The notes beneath the pieces were generated by a model that was not told the origin of the DNA, did not search any database, and saw nothing but the letters and a program-made list of their open reading frames with translations. DNA of 45,521 nt from Ferruginibacter sp. Lineage in GTDB: Bacteria > Bacteroidota > Bacteroidia > Chitinophagales > Chitinophagaceae. The stretch covers positions 1 through 45,521 of the forward strand of contig JANXSR010000268.1 in NCBI GenBank assembly GCA_025352625.1. Reading direction: 5' to 3'. Positions 1 to 8,907 of this stretch are shown here, piece by piece (position 1 is the stretch's first letter; each line of letters opens with the position of its first letter). The position numbers were made by a program, and so were the translations under genes.

Positions 1-2584
1 TGGTAAATTGTTCCGCTTTAATGTTACCATTTTTAATTTCTGCGGCAATAAATTCATCAATTAAAAAAACATTTTTACTTAGTTGTTTTGCAGCATCCAA
101 CTGGTCATCATTGGCAAGATCAATGTACTCATCTCTAAATGTAAGTATAGCACTGGGTTCTATACCAATCAATGGATTTTCGGTAGTAATGATATCTTTT
201 AACAATGCAATATTTTTATTGGCAATTACTTTTCCCTTACGGATTAATCCCTTGCTAAGCCAGGTTCTGCCGCTTTCAATGTGTTTTGGGATAATAACAT
301 TGTAACCCAATTTTTCTAACAACAGAATGGCTTTTATTCCAATGGAAGTATCATTAAAATTGGTAAACTCATCGCAAAATAAATAGACAGTTCTACCCCC
401 ATCCCCTAAAGGGGTGCCACGGTGGTGTTTTTTATACCAGCTTTGTAAAGTGTTTTTGTGCATCAGTGGCATAGAGCGATCGACAGCAAAGCCGGATAAT
501 TTTTTAATAATATTGCCGGTAAATTTATTTGATACAAAATAATTATACATCCCTGGAAGCATAGCCCCCAATTTGGCAGAGTTGGTAAAATTAGCAATCA
601 GTTTACTTCTGAACGGTACACCATTAGCATCGTAATATTGTTGTAAAAATTCTGCTTTTAGTTTTGCCACATCAACATTACTGGGGCATTCAGATTTGCA
701 GGCTTTACAACTTAAGCAAAGATCCATCACCTCATAAATTTCTTTATGGTTAAAACGGTTTACTTCTTTTGAGTTGGTTAAAAACTCTCTTAAGATATTG
801 GCTCTTGCACGGGTGGTATCTTTTTCGTTACGGGTAGCCATAAACGAAGGGCACATAGTGCCGCCACTTAAATGTGTTTTGCGGCAATCACCACTGCCGT
901 TACATTGCTCTGCATGTTGCAACACATCCTGATTGTGGTACCGAAAAATAGTTTTAAATGTAGGCGTTTGTTGGCCAGGTGTGTACCGCAACATACTGTT
1001 CATAGGCGGCGTATCTACAATTTTGTTGGGGTTAAAAATATGTTGTGGGTCCCAGGTATTTTTTAATTGTTTCAACAACAAATAGTTTTTAGGGCCAATC
1101 ATCTGTTCAATAAATTCGCCTCTTAATCTCCCATCTCCATGTTCACCACTTAGGGAGCCATCGTATTTTTTTACCAGCGTGGCAATTTCCTGGGCAATGT
1201 TTTTAAAAAGGTGGTTACCTTCTTCTGTTTTTAAATTGATGATGGGCCTTAAATGAATTTCGCCAGAACCGGCATGCGCATAGTGAACCGCATGAAGATC
1301 GTATTTAATCAGTATCTCATTAAACGCACGAATGTATTCAGGCAGGTCATTTACATCAACCGCTGTATCTTCAATTACGGGTACGGCTTTGGCATCGCCG
1401 GGTAAATTACCTAATAAGCCTAAACCAGCTTTGCGTAGCGTCCAGATCTTTTTTGTATCGTTACCGAACAGCAAGGGGAAATGATAGCCGAGATTTGCGG
1501 AACGCATTTCAGCTTCTACATTTTTACAAATGTCAATAATCTCTTCCCTTGTATTTTTTACAAACTCAATCACCAGAATAGCCCCCGGATCACCCTGTAC
1601 AAAAAAGCGGTTCTTGCTTTGCTCAATATTGTCTTTAGTACATTCTAAAATATAATGGTCAATCAATTCGCTTGCACTGGGTTTATATTTCAACGCAATT
1701 AAATTGGCCCGAAGGCTTTCATCAATACTGTTGAAATGGATGCACAGCAAACCTGTCTCCTTTGGTGGCAGAGGAACCACATTTAATTTTATTTCGGTTA
1801 TAAAAGCCAGCGTTCCTTCAGAGCCCGCAATCAATTCACAAAAATTAAAGTCGGGCATGCCTGCAACAAAGGGTGCTTTGTCCAGCAATATATCAATGGC
1901 ATAACCGGTGTTACGTCGCTCCACTGATTTTTTTGGAAACTGTTTTCTTATTTCCTGCTGGTTATCGTAATTGCTTAAAATACTTCGGATATTTTTGTAA
2001 ATTTTCCCTTCCAGGTTATCTATTTCACATTTTGCATGAAAGTCATCATTGCTTACTGTTTTAAATTCTACATCGCTTCCGTCACTCAAAATGGCTTTTA
2101 CTTCCAGCAAATGTTCACGGGTACTGCGGTAAACAACGGAGTTGGAACCGCAGGAATTATTACCCACCATGCCACCAATCATAGCCCGGTTGGCGGTAGA
2201 AGTTTCAGGGCCAAAAAATAAACCATGTGGTTTTAAAAAAAGGTTCAATTCATCTCTAATTACACCGGGTTGAACCCTAACCCAGTTTTCGGCTACATTT
2301 AATTCGAGTATGTTAGTAAAGTATTTTGATACATCAACAATGATTCCATTGCCCACTACCTGGCCTGCCAACGAAGTGCCTGCAGTACGTGGTATCAAAG
2401 AAGTGTTATTAATTTGCGCAAAACTGATAATTTTTTTAATGTCTTCTTTCGTTTTTGGAATGGCAACCGCTAAAGGCATTTCTCTGTACGCCGAAGCATC
2501 TGTGGCATACAATATCCGCATGGTATTATCTGTAAAAAAATCTCCTTCAATTGAATCTGTTAACTGTTGTAATTTTTCCTTCAT
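1..2584 (-). CDS. FAD-linked oxidase with C-terminal Fe-S domain (GlcD/YdiJ-like), 3' end outside window
   Basis: The frame runs open from the ATG at 2584 to the window edge (861 codons seen, no stop), with a TAA directly upstream of the start. Near residues 64-80 is the FAD-binding loop (IPRTAGTSLAGQ), followed by a VGNNSCGSNS segment typical of FAD_binding_4. The FAD-oxidase C domain carries GSGEIHLRP and SGEHGDGRLRGEF (about residue 480). Cysteine motifs follow: CNGSGDCR, MCPSF, then CLSCKACKSECP at about residues 623-634, which fits a 4Fe-4S ferredoxin-like domain. The last visible part matches the start of the cysteine-rich domain of such fusions. Members oxidise 2-hydroxy acids such as D-lactate or D-2-hydroxyglutarate and pass electrons through the Fe-S centres; the substrate here cannot be told. 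A short palindromic repeat lies inside the frame at 395-418. Confidence 0.9.
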   Translation of the reverse strand, partial: MKEKLQQLTDSIEGDFFTDNTMRILYATDASAYREMPLAVAIPKTKEDIKKIISFAQINNTSLIPRTAGTSLAGQVVGNGIIVDVSKYFTNILELNVAENWVRVQPGVIRDELNLFLKPHGLFFGPETSTANRAMIGGMVGNNSCGSNSVVYRSTREHLLEVKAILSDGSDVEFKTVSNDDFHAKCEIDNLEGKIYKNIRSILSNYDNQQEIRKQFPKKSVERRNTGYAIDILLDKAPFVAGMPDFNFCELIAGSEGTLAFITEIKLNVVPLPPKETGLLCIHFNSIDESLRANLIALKYKPSASELIDHYILECTKDNIEQSKNRFFVQGDPGAILVIEFVKNTREEIIDICKNVEAEMRSANLGYHFPLLFGNDTKKIWTLRKAGLGLLGNLPGDAKAVPVIEDTAVDVNDLPEYIRAFNEILIKYDLHAVHYAHAGSGEIHLRPIINLKTEEGNHLFKNIAQEIATLVKKYDGSLSGEHGDGRLRGEFIEQMIGPKNYLLLKQLKNTWDPQHIFNPNKIVDTPPMNSMLRYTPGQQTPTFKTIFRYHNQDVLQHAEQCNGSGDCRKTHLSGGTMCPSFMATRNEKDTTRARANILREFLTNSKEVNRFNHKEIYEVMDLCLSCKACKSECPSNVDVAKLKAEFLQQYYDANGVPFRSKLIANFTNSAKLGAMLPGMYNYFVSNKFTGNIIKKLSGFAVDRSMPLMHKNTLQSWYKKHHRGTPLGDGGRTVYLFCDEFTNFNDTSIGIKAILLLEKLGYNVIIPKHIESGRTWLSKGLIRKGKVIANKNIALLKDIITTENPLIGIEPSAILTFRDEYIDLANDDQLDAAKQLSKNVFLIDEFIAAEIKNGNIKAEQFT
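395..418. repeat. Short GC-rich palindromic repeat inside a coding frame
   Basis: The core CCCCTAAAGGGG (403-414), preceded by ACCCCCAT, is much more GC-rich than its surroundings. On the coding strand it reads CCCCTTTAGGGGATGGGGGT and stays in frame, adding residues around RGTPLGDGGR near codon 725 of the oxidoreductase. From memory, this type of sequence is a frequent dispersed repeat in Bacteroidota genomes; copy number cannot be checked here. Confidence 0.5.
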
Positions 2585-2627
2585 TTACCAATTATTTCTT
2601 TGCGGCAAAATTAGTTTGTTTTTATGG

Positions 2628-2762
2628 AACACCGATGATACGGATTTAGCGGATGTTTATAGATTTTTCCTTATTTATTCTATACAATTTGTGTCATTTG
2701 TATTCCAATAATTTTTTCCGTTAAAAATCCGTACAAATCTGTATCATCTGCGTTTCTATCCC
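2628..2762. repeat. Imperfect inverted repeat element (REP/MITE-like)
   Basis: The left arm (about 2628-2665, containing ACCGATGATACGGATTTAG) is nearly the reverse complement of the right arm (about 2723-2761, whose complement contains GCAGATGATACAGATTTG). A diverged extra copy of the right-arm pattern lies at about 2682-2707 (ACAATTTGTGTCATTTG). The element fills most of the gap between two divergently transcribed genes. Sequences of this type recur in Bacteroidota intergenic regions. No transposase is present. Confidence 0.55.
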
Positions 2763-2781
2763 TCTCTTCCATTAATTTTGA

Positions 2782-4185
2782 TTGCATAATAAACTTGTTC
2801 TACAATTGCCAACTCAATTACCATCAATATTTCTTGAATCACTGCAAGGGCTGCCCGGTTTTGACAGAACTGCTTTTGAAAAGATCCATCAGTCAGGCGA
2901 ACAATTAACTTCTATAAGATTAAACCCTACTAAATTTAAACAGATTTTTTTTATGGATGCAACTGTAGAAGAAGCGGTTCCATGGTCTACGCAGGGCTAT
3001 TATCTTTCTGTGCGGCCATCGTTTACGCTGGATCCAATTTTTCATGCAGGTGCTTACTATGTGCAGGAAGCCAGCAGCATGTTTTTAGAGCAAGTGCTAA
3101 AACAAACAATCGATTTATCTCAATCAATAAAAGTATTGGATCTGTGTGCAGCACCGGGGGGCAAATCTACTTTAATACAATCGCTGATTAGCAATAAAAG
3201 TTTGCTGGTAAGTAATGAAGTTATTAAAACACGGGTAAATATTTTGGCAGAGAATATTACCAAATGGGGCGCTGCTAATGTGATGGTAACCAATAATGAC
3301 CCAAAGGATTTTCAACGGTTAGAAAACTATTTTGATGTTATAGTTGCAGATGCACCTTGCAGCGGAAGCGGCTTGTTTAGAAAAGATGCAGCAGCCATTG
3401 AAGAATGGAGCCTGCAAAATGTAACCATGTGTGGTCAGCGCCAGCAAAGAATTTTGGCCGATGTGTTGCCTGCATTAAAAGAGGGCGGCACATTAATTTA
3501 TTCTACCTGTTCTTATTCTGAAACAGAGGATGAGGCCATTGCAGACTGGCTTGTTAGCGAGGGTGGGTTTGTTTCAACCAAAATTAATGTACAACCGGAA
3601 TTGAATATTATTGAAACGCAATCCCCACAACAGCATGCTTTCGGATACCGGTTTTATCCTGATAAAATAAAGGGAGAAGGTTTTTTTATTGCCGCATTTA
3701 CAAAAGGTGAAAAAGCAGCATCGGAATGGCTGACAACCAAATACAAAACCAAATCTGAAAGATTGGGGGCAAAAGAAATTGAGATTATAAAACCTTATTT
3801 AAAAAATGCTGCTGATTTCTTTTTTATTAAACAACAAGAAGATGTAATTGCCATGCCCAATCATCTTGAAAATGACCTTGCTACCATTCAACATTCTTTG
3901 TATATAAAGAAGGCCGGCGTTAAACTCGGCAGCATTATCCGCAACGAATTAATTCCGGATCATGAACTGGCCTTAAGCAATATTGCCAATGAAAACCTGC
4001 CGTTCGTTGAAGTGGACAGAGAAGCAGCATTGCAATACCTGCGCAGACAGGAACTAAAAATTAACACTTTGCTAAAAGGATGGGCATTGCTAACCCATCA
4101 ACAATTACCATTGGGATGGGTAAAGCTTTTACCCAACCGGGTTAATAATTATTATCCTAAAGACTGGAGGATTCTTAACAAATAA
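2782..4185 (+). CDS. RsmF-like rRNA cytosine-C5 methyltransferase (NOL1/NOP2/Sun family)
   Basis: A SAM-dependent m5C RNA methyltransferase. The SAM site is VLDLCAAPGGKST (about residues 117-129). The two family cysteines are in DAPCSGSGLF (motif IV) and YSTCSYSETEDE (motif VI). The C-terminal part (VDREAALQYLRRQEL, then GWALLTHQQLPLGWVK and NYYPKDWRI) is the extra RNA-binding region of the RsmF/YebU group rather than RsmB. The start is a TTG at 2782: a TGA precedes it and the first ATG is at 2953, but the intervening residues (LPSIFLESLQG, then TSIRLNPTK) match the family N-terminus. Divergent from the oxidoreductase, with the inverted repeat between them. The exact rRNA position modified is not predictable. 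Confidence 0.9.
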   Translation: MHNKLVLQLPTQLPSIFLESLQGLPGFDRTAFEKIHQSGEQLTSIRLNPTKFKQIFFMDATVEEAVPWSTQGYYLSVRPSFTLDPIFHAGAYYVQEASSMFLEQVLKQTIDLSQSIKVLDLCAAPGGKSTLIQSLISNKSLLVSNEVIKTRVNILAENITKWGAANVMVTNNDPKDFQRLENYFDVIVADAPCSGSGLFRKDAAAIEEWSLQNVTMCGQRQQRILADVLPALKEGGTLIYSTCSYSETEDEAIADWLVSEGGFVSTKINVQPELNIIETQSPQQHAFGYRFYPDKIKGEGFFIAAFTKGEKAASEWLTTKYKTKSERLGAKEIEIIKPYLKNAADFFFIKQQEDVIAMPNHLENDLATIQHSLYIKKAGVKLGSIIRNELIPDHELALSNIANENLPFVEVDREAALQYLRRQELKINTLLKGWALLTHQQLPLGWVKLLPNRVNNYYPKDWRILNK

Positions 4186-4317
4186 AAATCCTAAACCTTT
4201 AATTTATTGTAAAAAAGAATGATGAAACTGAAAGAATGTTGAACTAAAATGGCTGATAGCTTAATAGTACGGTTAACCAACTTATTTTCCCATCTTTGTA
4301 GCGAAAAATTATATTAA

Positions 4318-5370
4318 ATGAAGTGTTTATTAATATTGTTATTTAGCCTTCCATTATGGTGCCTGGCACAAAACACGCCCTTGGTTGTGGAAGGTATTTC
4401 GCCCAATTTATACCTTACTCATATCGTACAGGCAAAAGAGAATTATTATAGCATTGGAAGGATGTACAATATCAGTCCTAAAGAAATAGCTCCGTTTAAT
4501 AATTTGCAACTTGAAAAAGGCCTAAGTCTTAACCAGGTAATAAAAGTGCCATTACAACAGGTTAATTTTTTACAGGATGGAAATGCAGCGGCAGATGAAG
4601 TACTGATTCCTGTTCAACATACCGTTAAGGAAAAGGAAGGATTGTACCGCATTTCAGTAAACTATAATAAATTACCGATAGAAACTCTAAAGCATTGGAA
4701 CAATATAAAAGCGGATGCAGTGCCTAATGGAACACGGTTAATTGTGGGCTATTTAAAAGTGAAAACAGCGCTATCTTCTTTGGCATCAATGTCAAAATCA
4801 AAGCCTGCTGATATTGCGGTGAAAGAACAATCTGTACTTAAAAAAGAGGAGCCTGTTGCAGCAAAGGAAATTGAGCAGGTTAAAAAAGAAACTACAGTAG
4901 CTGTGAAAACGGTAGAACCCTTAAAGAAAGAAGTATCTGTTGTAAAGGAAAAAGAGCGGGTAGCTGTAGTTGTAAAAAAAGACTCTCCGGTAGTTACCAA
5001 AGAGGTGGAGCCTGTTCAATCAACAACTGTTGCATTTAAAACATTTAACGGAGGTATTTTTAAACCGCTGTTTGATCAGCAATTAAAAAAGGAAACTATT
5101 GTAAATGAAAATGGTGTTGCTGCGGTATTTAAAAGCAACAGTGGCTGGCAGGATGGAAAGTATTATTGTTTGCACAATACAGCAGCTCCGGGAACAATCA
5201 TTAAAATTACCAGCACTACAAATGGCAAAGCTATTTATGCAAAAGTGCTTGATGTAATTCCTGATATTAAACAAAACAATGGATTGCTGATACGCATCAG
5301 CAATGCAGCAGCCCAGGAATTGGGAGTTGGTGAGGCAAGGTTTGATTGTACCTTGAGTTATTCAAAATAA
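4318..5370 (+). CDS. Secreted protein with two LysM domains and a C-terminal RlpA-like barrel
   Basis: It has a signal peptide (MKCLLILLFSLPLWCLAQ). LysM 1 spans about residues 34-80 (YYSIGRMYNISPKEIAPFN) and LysM 2 about residues 97-145 (LYRISVNYNKLPIETLKHWN). A low-complexity linker rich in Lys, Val and Glu (about 150-235) contains pseudo-repeats such as VEPLKKE and VEPV. The C-terminal ~100 residues (HNTAAPGTIIKIT, AKVLDVIPD, LLIRISNAAAQELG) resemble the double-psi beta-barrel of RlpA-type proteins. LysM binds peptidoglycan, so the protein likely acts in the periplasm on or near the cell wall. Catalytic activity cannot be claimed from the sequence. It converges on glutamate dehydrogenase across a shared terminator. 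Confidence 0.82.
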   Translation: MKCLLILLFSLPLWCLAQNTPLVVEGISPNLYLTHIVQAKENYYSIGRMYNISPKEIAPFNNLQLEKGLSLNQVIKVPLQQVNFLQDGNAAADEVLIPVQHTVKEKEGLYRISVNYNKLPIETLKHWNNIKADAVPNGTRLIVGYLKVKTALSSLASMSKSKPADIAVKEQSVLKKEEPVAAKEIEQVKKETTVAVKTVEPLKKEVSVVKEKERVAVVVKKDSPVVTKEVEPVQSTTVAFKTFNGGIFKPLFDQQLKKETIVNENGVAAVFKSNSGWQDGKYYCLHNTAAPGTIIKITSTTNGKAIYAKVLDVIPDIKQNNGLLIRISNAAAQELGVGEARFDCTLSYSK

Positions 5371-5440
5371 CCAGCTTTCATTATACAAAAAGTGCTAAGT
5401 TCTATTATAAAAATCCTTTTAAGTAATTGTTGTCCAAATA

Positions 5441-5473
5441 AAAAAATCCCTTCTTTTTAAAAAGGGATTTTTT
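5441..5473. terminator. Bidirectional intrinsic terminator
   Basis: A 12-bp perfect stem (AAAAAATCCCTT with AAGGGATTTTTT) around a short loop gives a T-run on either strand. It lies between two convergent genes and can serve both. Confidence 0.85.
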
Positions 5474-5490
5474 TATCATTTATTTTTTTA

Positions 5491-6912
5491 TTAAGGAAAA
5501 ATACCTAATTCCACATAAGTAATAGCAACCTTGTTGATGGCACTTACATAAGCAGCTGTCCGCATATCCGGTATTGCAGGATTGTTAAGCCAGATGTCCA
5601 TAATTTCACGGGTAGCATTTATCATAGTTTCTTCCAAACCACTATGTACCAAATCTATTTCTTCCGCACCGTGCATTATCAGCTCCCTTTCTGTATCAGT
5701 AACTGTTTTGCCGCTCAACTCTTCTATCTGTTGTAAAATGCGGGTATTCATGTTTTCTGTAAAACGTTTTTCAAGTCGGCCATAGCGAACATGGCTAAGA
5801 TTTTTTAGCCATTCAAAATAACTTACCGTAACCCCGCCAGCATTAAGGTACATATCCGGCACACATAAAATGCCCTTTTGTATAAATACTTCATCCGCTT
5901 CGGGCGTGCACGGGCCGTTAGCAGCTTCGCCAATTATTTTTGCTTTTATTCTTTGGGCGTTATCGCCATTAATAACATTTTCCAATGCCGCCGGTATCAA
6001 AATATCACATTCAAGTTCAAGTGCATCTAAAGTATTAGTAAGGGTAGTTGCACCTGGGAAATTAATGATGGAACCTGTTTTATTTCTAAACTGTATCAGC
6101 TCTTCTTCGTTCAATCCATTCTCATTATAAACAGCGCCATCATGCTCAGCGATTGCAACAACAATGGCCCCGTTTTCCCTAAAGAATTTTGCAGTATGAT
6201 AACCTACATTTCCTATACCTTGTACCACAACCTTCTTTCCCTCAACACCAACAGTCAAGCCAAGCTTTTCCATTATTTTAGACATATTGCAAACTTCCCT
6301 AACTCCATAAAAAACACCTAAACCGGTAGCCTCTTTTCTGCCACGTACACCACCCTGGGTAATGGGCTTACCTGTTACACAACCGGCACCATCTATTTCT
6401 CCTGGTTTCAATGAGGTGTATGTATCTACTATCCACGACATTTCTCTTTCGCCTGTACCATAATCAGGTGCAGGGACATCTATACCGGGGCCGATAAAAT
6501 TTTTCTTTACCAATTCAGATGTATAACGTCGGGTTATTTTTTCCAGTTCGTACACACTGTAATTGCGGGGGTTGATTTTGATACCACCTTTTGCACCACC
6601 AAAGGGTACATTTACAATGGCACATTTGTAGGTCATTAAGGCTGCAAGCGCCATTACCTCATCCTGGTTTACGGCATCACTGAAACGAATACCACCTTTA
6701 CACGGTGATTTGTGTTGACTGTGTTGTACCCGATAGGCTTCTATTACCTCAATAGTGCCGTCGTCTCTTTTTATAGGAAAATTTATCCTGTATACACTGT
6801 TACAGGCTTTAATTTGTTCTAAAATGCCATTATCCCATTTGGTGAATTTGGCGGCTTTATCAAAGCTTTTTTCTACGCTTTGAAAAAAACTGTACTCGTG
6901 TTCTGCTGACAT
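5491..6912 (-). CDS. gdhA: Glutamate dehydrogenase (Glu/Leu/Phe/Val dehydrogenase family)
   Basis: About 473 residues. It carries the substrate-site segments SPCKGGIRF and VPFGGAKGGI with their lysines, the GPGIDVPAPDYGTGEREM segment, and a Rossmann motif VVVQGIGNVGYHTAKFF. The enzyme interconverts glutamate and 2-oxoglutarate plus ammonium in the cytoplasm. The frame is open further upstream to 6960, but the ATG at 6912 (MSAEHEYSFF) fits the normal family length and is preferred. NAD versus NADP use cannot be decided by eye. It stands alone, with a terminator just after its stop. Confidence 0.93.
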   Translation of the reverse strand: MSAEHEYSFFQSVEKSFDKAAKFTKWDNGILEQIKACNSVYRINFPIKRDDGTIEVIEAYRVQHSQHKSPCKGGIRFSDAVNQDEVMALAALMTYKCAIVNVPFGGAKGGIKINPRNYSVYELEKITRRYTSELVKKNFIGPGIDVPAPDYGTGEREMSWIVDTYTSLKPGEIDGAGCVTGKPITQGGVRGRKEATGLGVFYGVREVCNMSKIMEKLGLTVGVEGKKVVVQGIGNVGYHTAKFFRENGAIVVAIAEHDGAVYNENGLNEEELIQFRNKTGSIINFPGATTLTNTLDALELECDILIPAALENVINGDNAQRIKAKIIGEAANGPCTPEADEVFIQKGILCVPDMYLNAGGVTVSYFEWLKNLSHVRYGRLEKRFTENMNTRILQQIEELSGKTVTDTERELIMHGAEEIDLVHSGLEETMINATREIMDIWLNNPAIPDMRTAAYVSAINKVAITYVELGIFP

Positions 6913-7179
6913 AATTTTTTGTTTTTGTGAAGCAATCGTAGTGAAAATAGCAACTGGCAAGAAGCTATATACCCAATTTTTCTGGAGAGATTTTTTGGGC
7001 TTATTTTAAAAATTTAGTAATAATTATTATAACCTTTTTACTGTAGTATTTCCCCCTGTTGTAATTATGAACATCTTGATATGTACAAGACCAATAACAT
7101 TTTTACAGAAAATTTATTGTTGATTTTACACCTGTTTATTTCATTAGTTCCTGTGGGTATAAAATAAGTACCTCTTGGT
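6913..7179. other. Intergenic region with no recognised gene
   Basis: AT-rich spacer between the end of ccmD and the start of gdhA, both on the minus strand. It must hold the gdhA promoter, but I see no convincing TAnnTTTG/TTTG pair, no RNA gene and no clear hairpin. Confidence 0.5.
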
Positions 7180-7398
7180 TTAAAGATTGTCTTTTTCAAT
7201 CTTACCAATCTTTCTGTCAATACTTACAACATACAAAAAAAGACCTGCTAAAATGGTAACACAAATAGCCACTACCACATATATCTTTCCATTACTGCGC
7301 ATTACAGATTCGGGTGCACCATTATCTTGCGCAAAAATTGCAGTACTCACTAACAAGGCAGGTAACATTAATAGACAGCAATATATTTTATTCCGCAT
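7180..7398 (-). CDS. ccmD: CcmD-family small membrane protein
   Basis: 72 residues: an N-terminal signal-like segment ending near IFAQ, a short polar stretch, one membrane helix (IYVVVAICVTILAGLFLYVV) and a charged tail (DRKIGKIEKDN). Size, topology and position directly after ccmC fit CcmD, which helps CcmC release haem to the chaperone CcmE. Its start overlaps the end of ccmC by 11 bases, suggesting translational coupling. Such small proteins have little sequence identity, so the call rests mainly on context. Confidence 0.8.
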   Translation of the reverse strand: MRNKIYCCLLMLPALLVSTAIFAQDNGAPESVMRSNGKIYVVVAICVTILAGLFLYVVSIDRKIGKIEKDNL

Positions 7399-8065
7399 TC
7401 AATAAGTTTTTATCTCTGATTAAATTGATCCTGATATTTAAGGTGCTGATCCATGTGCCTAACAAAGTCCAGCCAATTACTGCAGGCCAAAATACCAGCC
7501 TCATGGTGGCATCCAGGTCTGCACCATTTAATCCCGGATTACCCTGTACACCCTTACCGCCCGGATGTAACGATTCTACCAATCTTGGTAATATCATTAT
7601 CAAAGGCAAATAAATGAAGTAGGCAAAAATATTATATACGGCACTTACCTTGGCCCTTTTATCAATATCGGGTACTGCATTTCTTAAAACCAGGTAGGCA
7701 AAATAGATAAGTAACGCAATGGCAACACCAATTTGTTTGGGATCGTTGCTCCATGGTTCTCCCCAGGTATAAGTGGCCCAAATGGCACCTGTAATCAAAC
7801 CAAGAATGCCCATTAATATCCCCGTTTTAGCAAAGGCCTCTGCGTAGATGTCATATTTCAAATTGGGGTTGCGCAGATACCAAATGGAATAAATTAAAGA
7901 AATAGTGAGTAAAACAATTTGCCCAAACCACATGGGAACATGAAAGAAAAGGTTTCTGATTGTTTCCTTTAGGTTACCAATATGGGGCACTTTTATTAAA
8001 AAACCTGCGGTAAATGTATAGAGTAATAATACCGCCGCTAATATTTTCCACCAGCTTTTACGCAT
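7388..8065 (-). CDS. ccmC: CcmC/CcsA-type cytochrome c biogenesis haem-handling protein
   Basis: About 225 residues with six predicted membrane helices. The tryptophan-rich haem motif reads TYTWGEPWSNDPK, and conserved histidines sit in FFHVPMWFGQ and ESLHPGGKG. CcmC binds haem at the outer face of the inner membrane and loads it onto CcmE. The frame extends to 8113, but the ATG at 8065 (MRKSWWKIL) is preferred because a strong promoter lies just upstream at 8084-8114 and the extra residues are not family-like. It overlaps ccmD by 11 bases. ccmB is separated from it by two plus-strand genes; ccmE and ccmF are not in the window. Confidence 0.92.
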   Translation of the reverse strand: MRKSWWKILAAVLLLYTFTAGFLIKVPHIGNLKETIRNLFFHVPMWFGQIVLLTISLIYSIWYLRNPNLKYDIYAEAFAKTGILMGILGLITGAIWATYTWGEPWSNDPKQIGVAIALLIYFAYLVLRNAVPDIDKRAKVSAVYNIFAYFIYLPLIMILPRLVESLHPGGKGVQGNPGLNGADLDATMRLVFWPAVIGWTLLGTWISTLNIRINLIRDKNLLNAE

Positions 8066-8083
8066 CTTAAAATTATGTGATTG

Positions 8084-8114
8084 CAAAATTAGGGGAAAGC
8101 GCCTGTTACACAAA
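8084..8114 (-). promoter_or_regulatory. Promoter of ccmC-ccmD (Bacteroidota -33/-7 type)
   Basis: Read on the minus strand: TTTG (8114-8111), 19 bases, TAATTTTG (8091-8084). Both boxes match the phylum consensus TTTG / TAnnTTTG exactly. The expected start of transcription is about 10 bases before the ATG at 8065. Confidence 0.7.
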
Positions 8115-8337
8115 TTGTAAATTAGTTAAGTTTTAAAAGTAAATTTTTCTATAAAGCAATATGTAACTATTCTGTTCAAACAACTATAATTATTGGGGAT
8201 GCAAATTCCGTTAATCTAAAGCTATTTTAAAAATTCAATAACAAGAGATGTATAAATCTGCAATTAGCGAAAGCAGCATCTTTGCAGTTGTTAGAATTCA
8301 TTATTTTTATAGCGAAATAATTAGAACAATATTGATT

Positions 8338-8907
8338 ATGATGGAATTAATTAAGCAACCATGGCATTGGCTGGCTGGCGGAATAATGGTTGGATTAACT
8401 GTGCCGGCTTTATTGCTATTGGGTAATAAAAAATTTGGTATTTCTTCTTCCTTACGAGATATATGTGCTATGTGTATACCAGCAGACATTCCCTTTTTTA
8501 AATACGACTGGAAGAAAAAAGTATGGAATCTTTTTTTTGTTGCCGGCATTTTGATTGGTGGATTTATTGCCAACCGTTTTTTGCAAAACCCCAATGATAT
8601 GGTAATAGCTCAAAAAACGCAGGCAATATTGTTTCAATATGGAGTAAAAGATTTTACAGGGCTAATGCCTGCAGATATATTTAGCTGGCACAACCTGTTT
8701 ACCCTGAAAGGATTTATCTTTTTTGTGGCAGGTGGGTTTTTAGTTGGCTTTGGCACCCGATACGCCGGTGGCTGCACTTCGGGGCATTCTATTATGGGGT
8801 TGTCAAATTTACAATGGCCATCACTTGTAGCAACAATGGCCTTTATGGCAGGTGGTTTTATAAGTGCCAATTTTTTATTACCAGTCATCTTTAAATTAAT
8901 ACAATGA
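8338..8907 (+). CDS. YeeE/YedE-family sulfur-compound transporter, first half
   Basis: About 190 residues, hydrophobic, with several membrane helices. The family motif GFGTRYAGGCTSGHSIMGL sits near the C-terminus and contains the cysteine that in the thiosulfate importer TsuA (YeeE) contacts substrate. The frame begins at 8248, but a start at 8338 or 8341 (MMELIKQPWHW) fits better. Its stop overlaps the next gene's start (ATGA). Together the two genes make up one YeeE/YedE transporter, probably moving thiosulfate or a related sulfur compound. No rhodanese or persulfide dioxygenase gene is adjacent. It lies between ccmB and ccmC on the opposite strand. Confidence 0.85.
   Translation: MMELIKQPWHWLAGGIMVGLTVPALLLLGNKKFGISSSLRDICAMCIPADIPFFKYDWKKKVWNLFFVAGILIGGFIANRFLQNPNDMVIAQKTQAILFQYGVKDFTGLMPADIFSWHNLFTLKGFIFFVAGGFLVGFGTRYAGGCTSGHSIMGLSNLQWPSLVATMAFMAGGFISANFLLPVIFKLIQ

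Noticed and set aside
2310-2711. 133-codon plus-strand open frame
   Set aside because: Its first two-thirds lie antisense to the conserved FAD domain and the rest translates the intergenic repeat; no family character.
7388-8113. Longer ccmC starting at 8113
   Set aside because: The promoter boxes at 8084-8114 lie inside that extension and the added residues are not CcmC-like.
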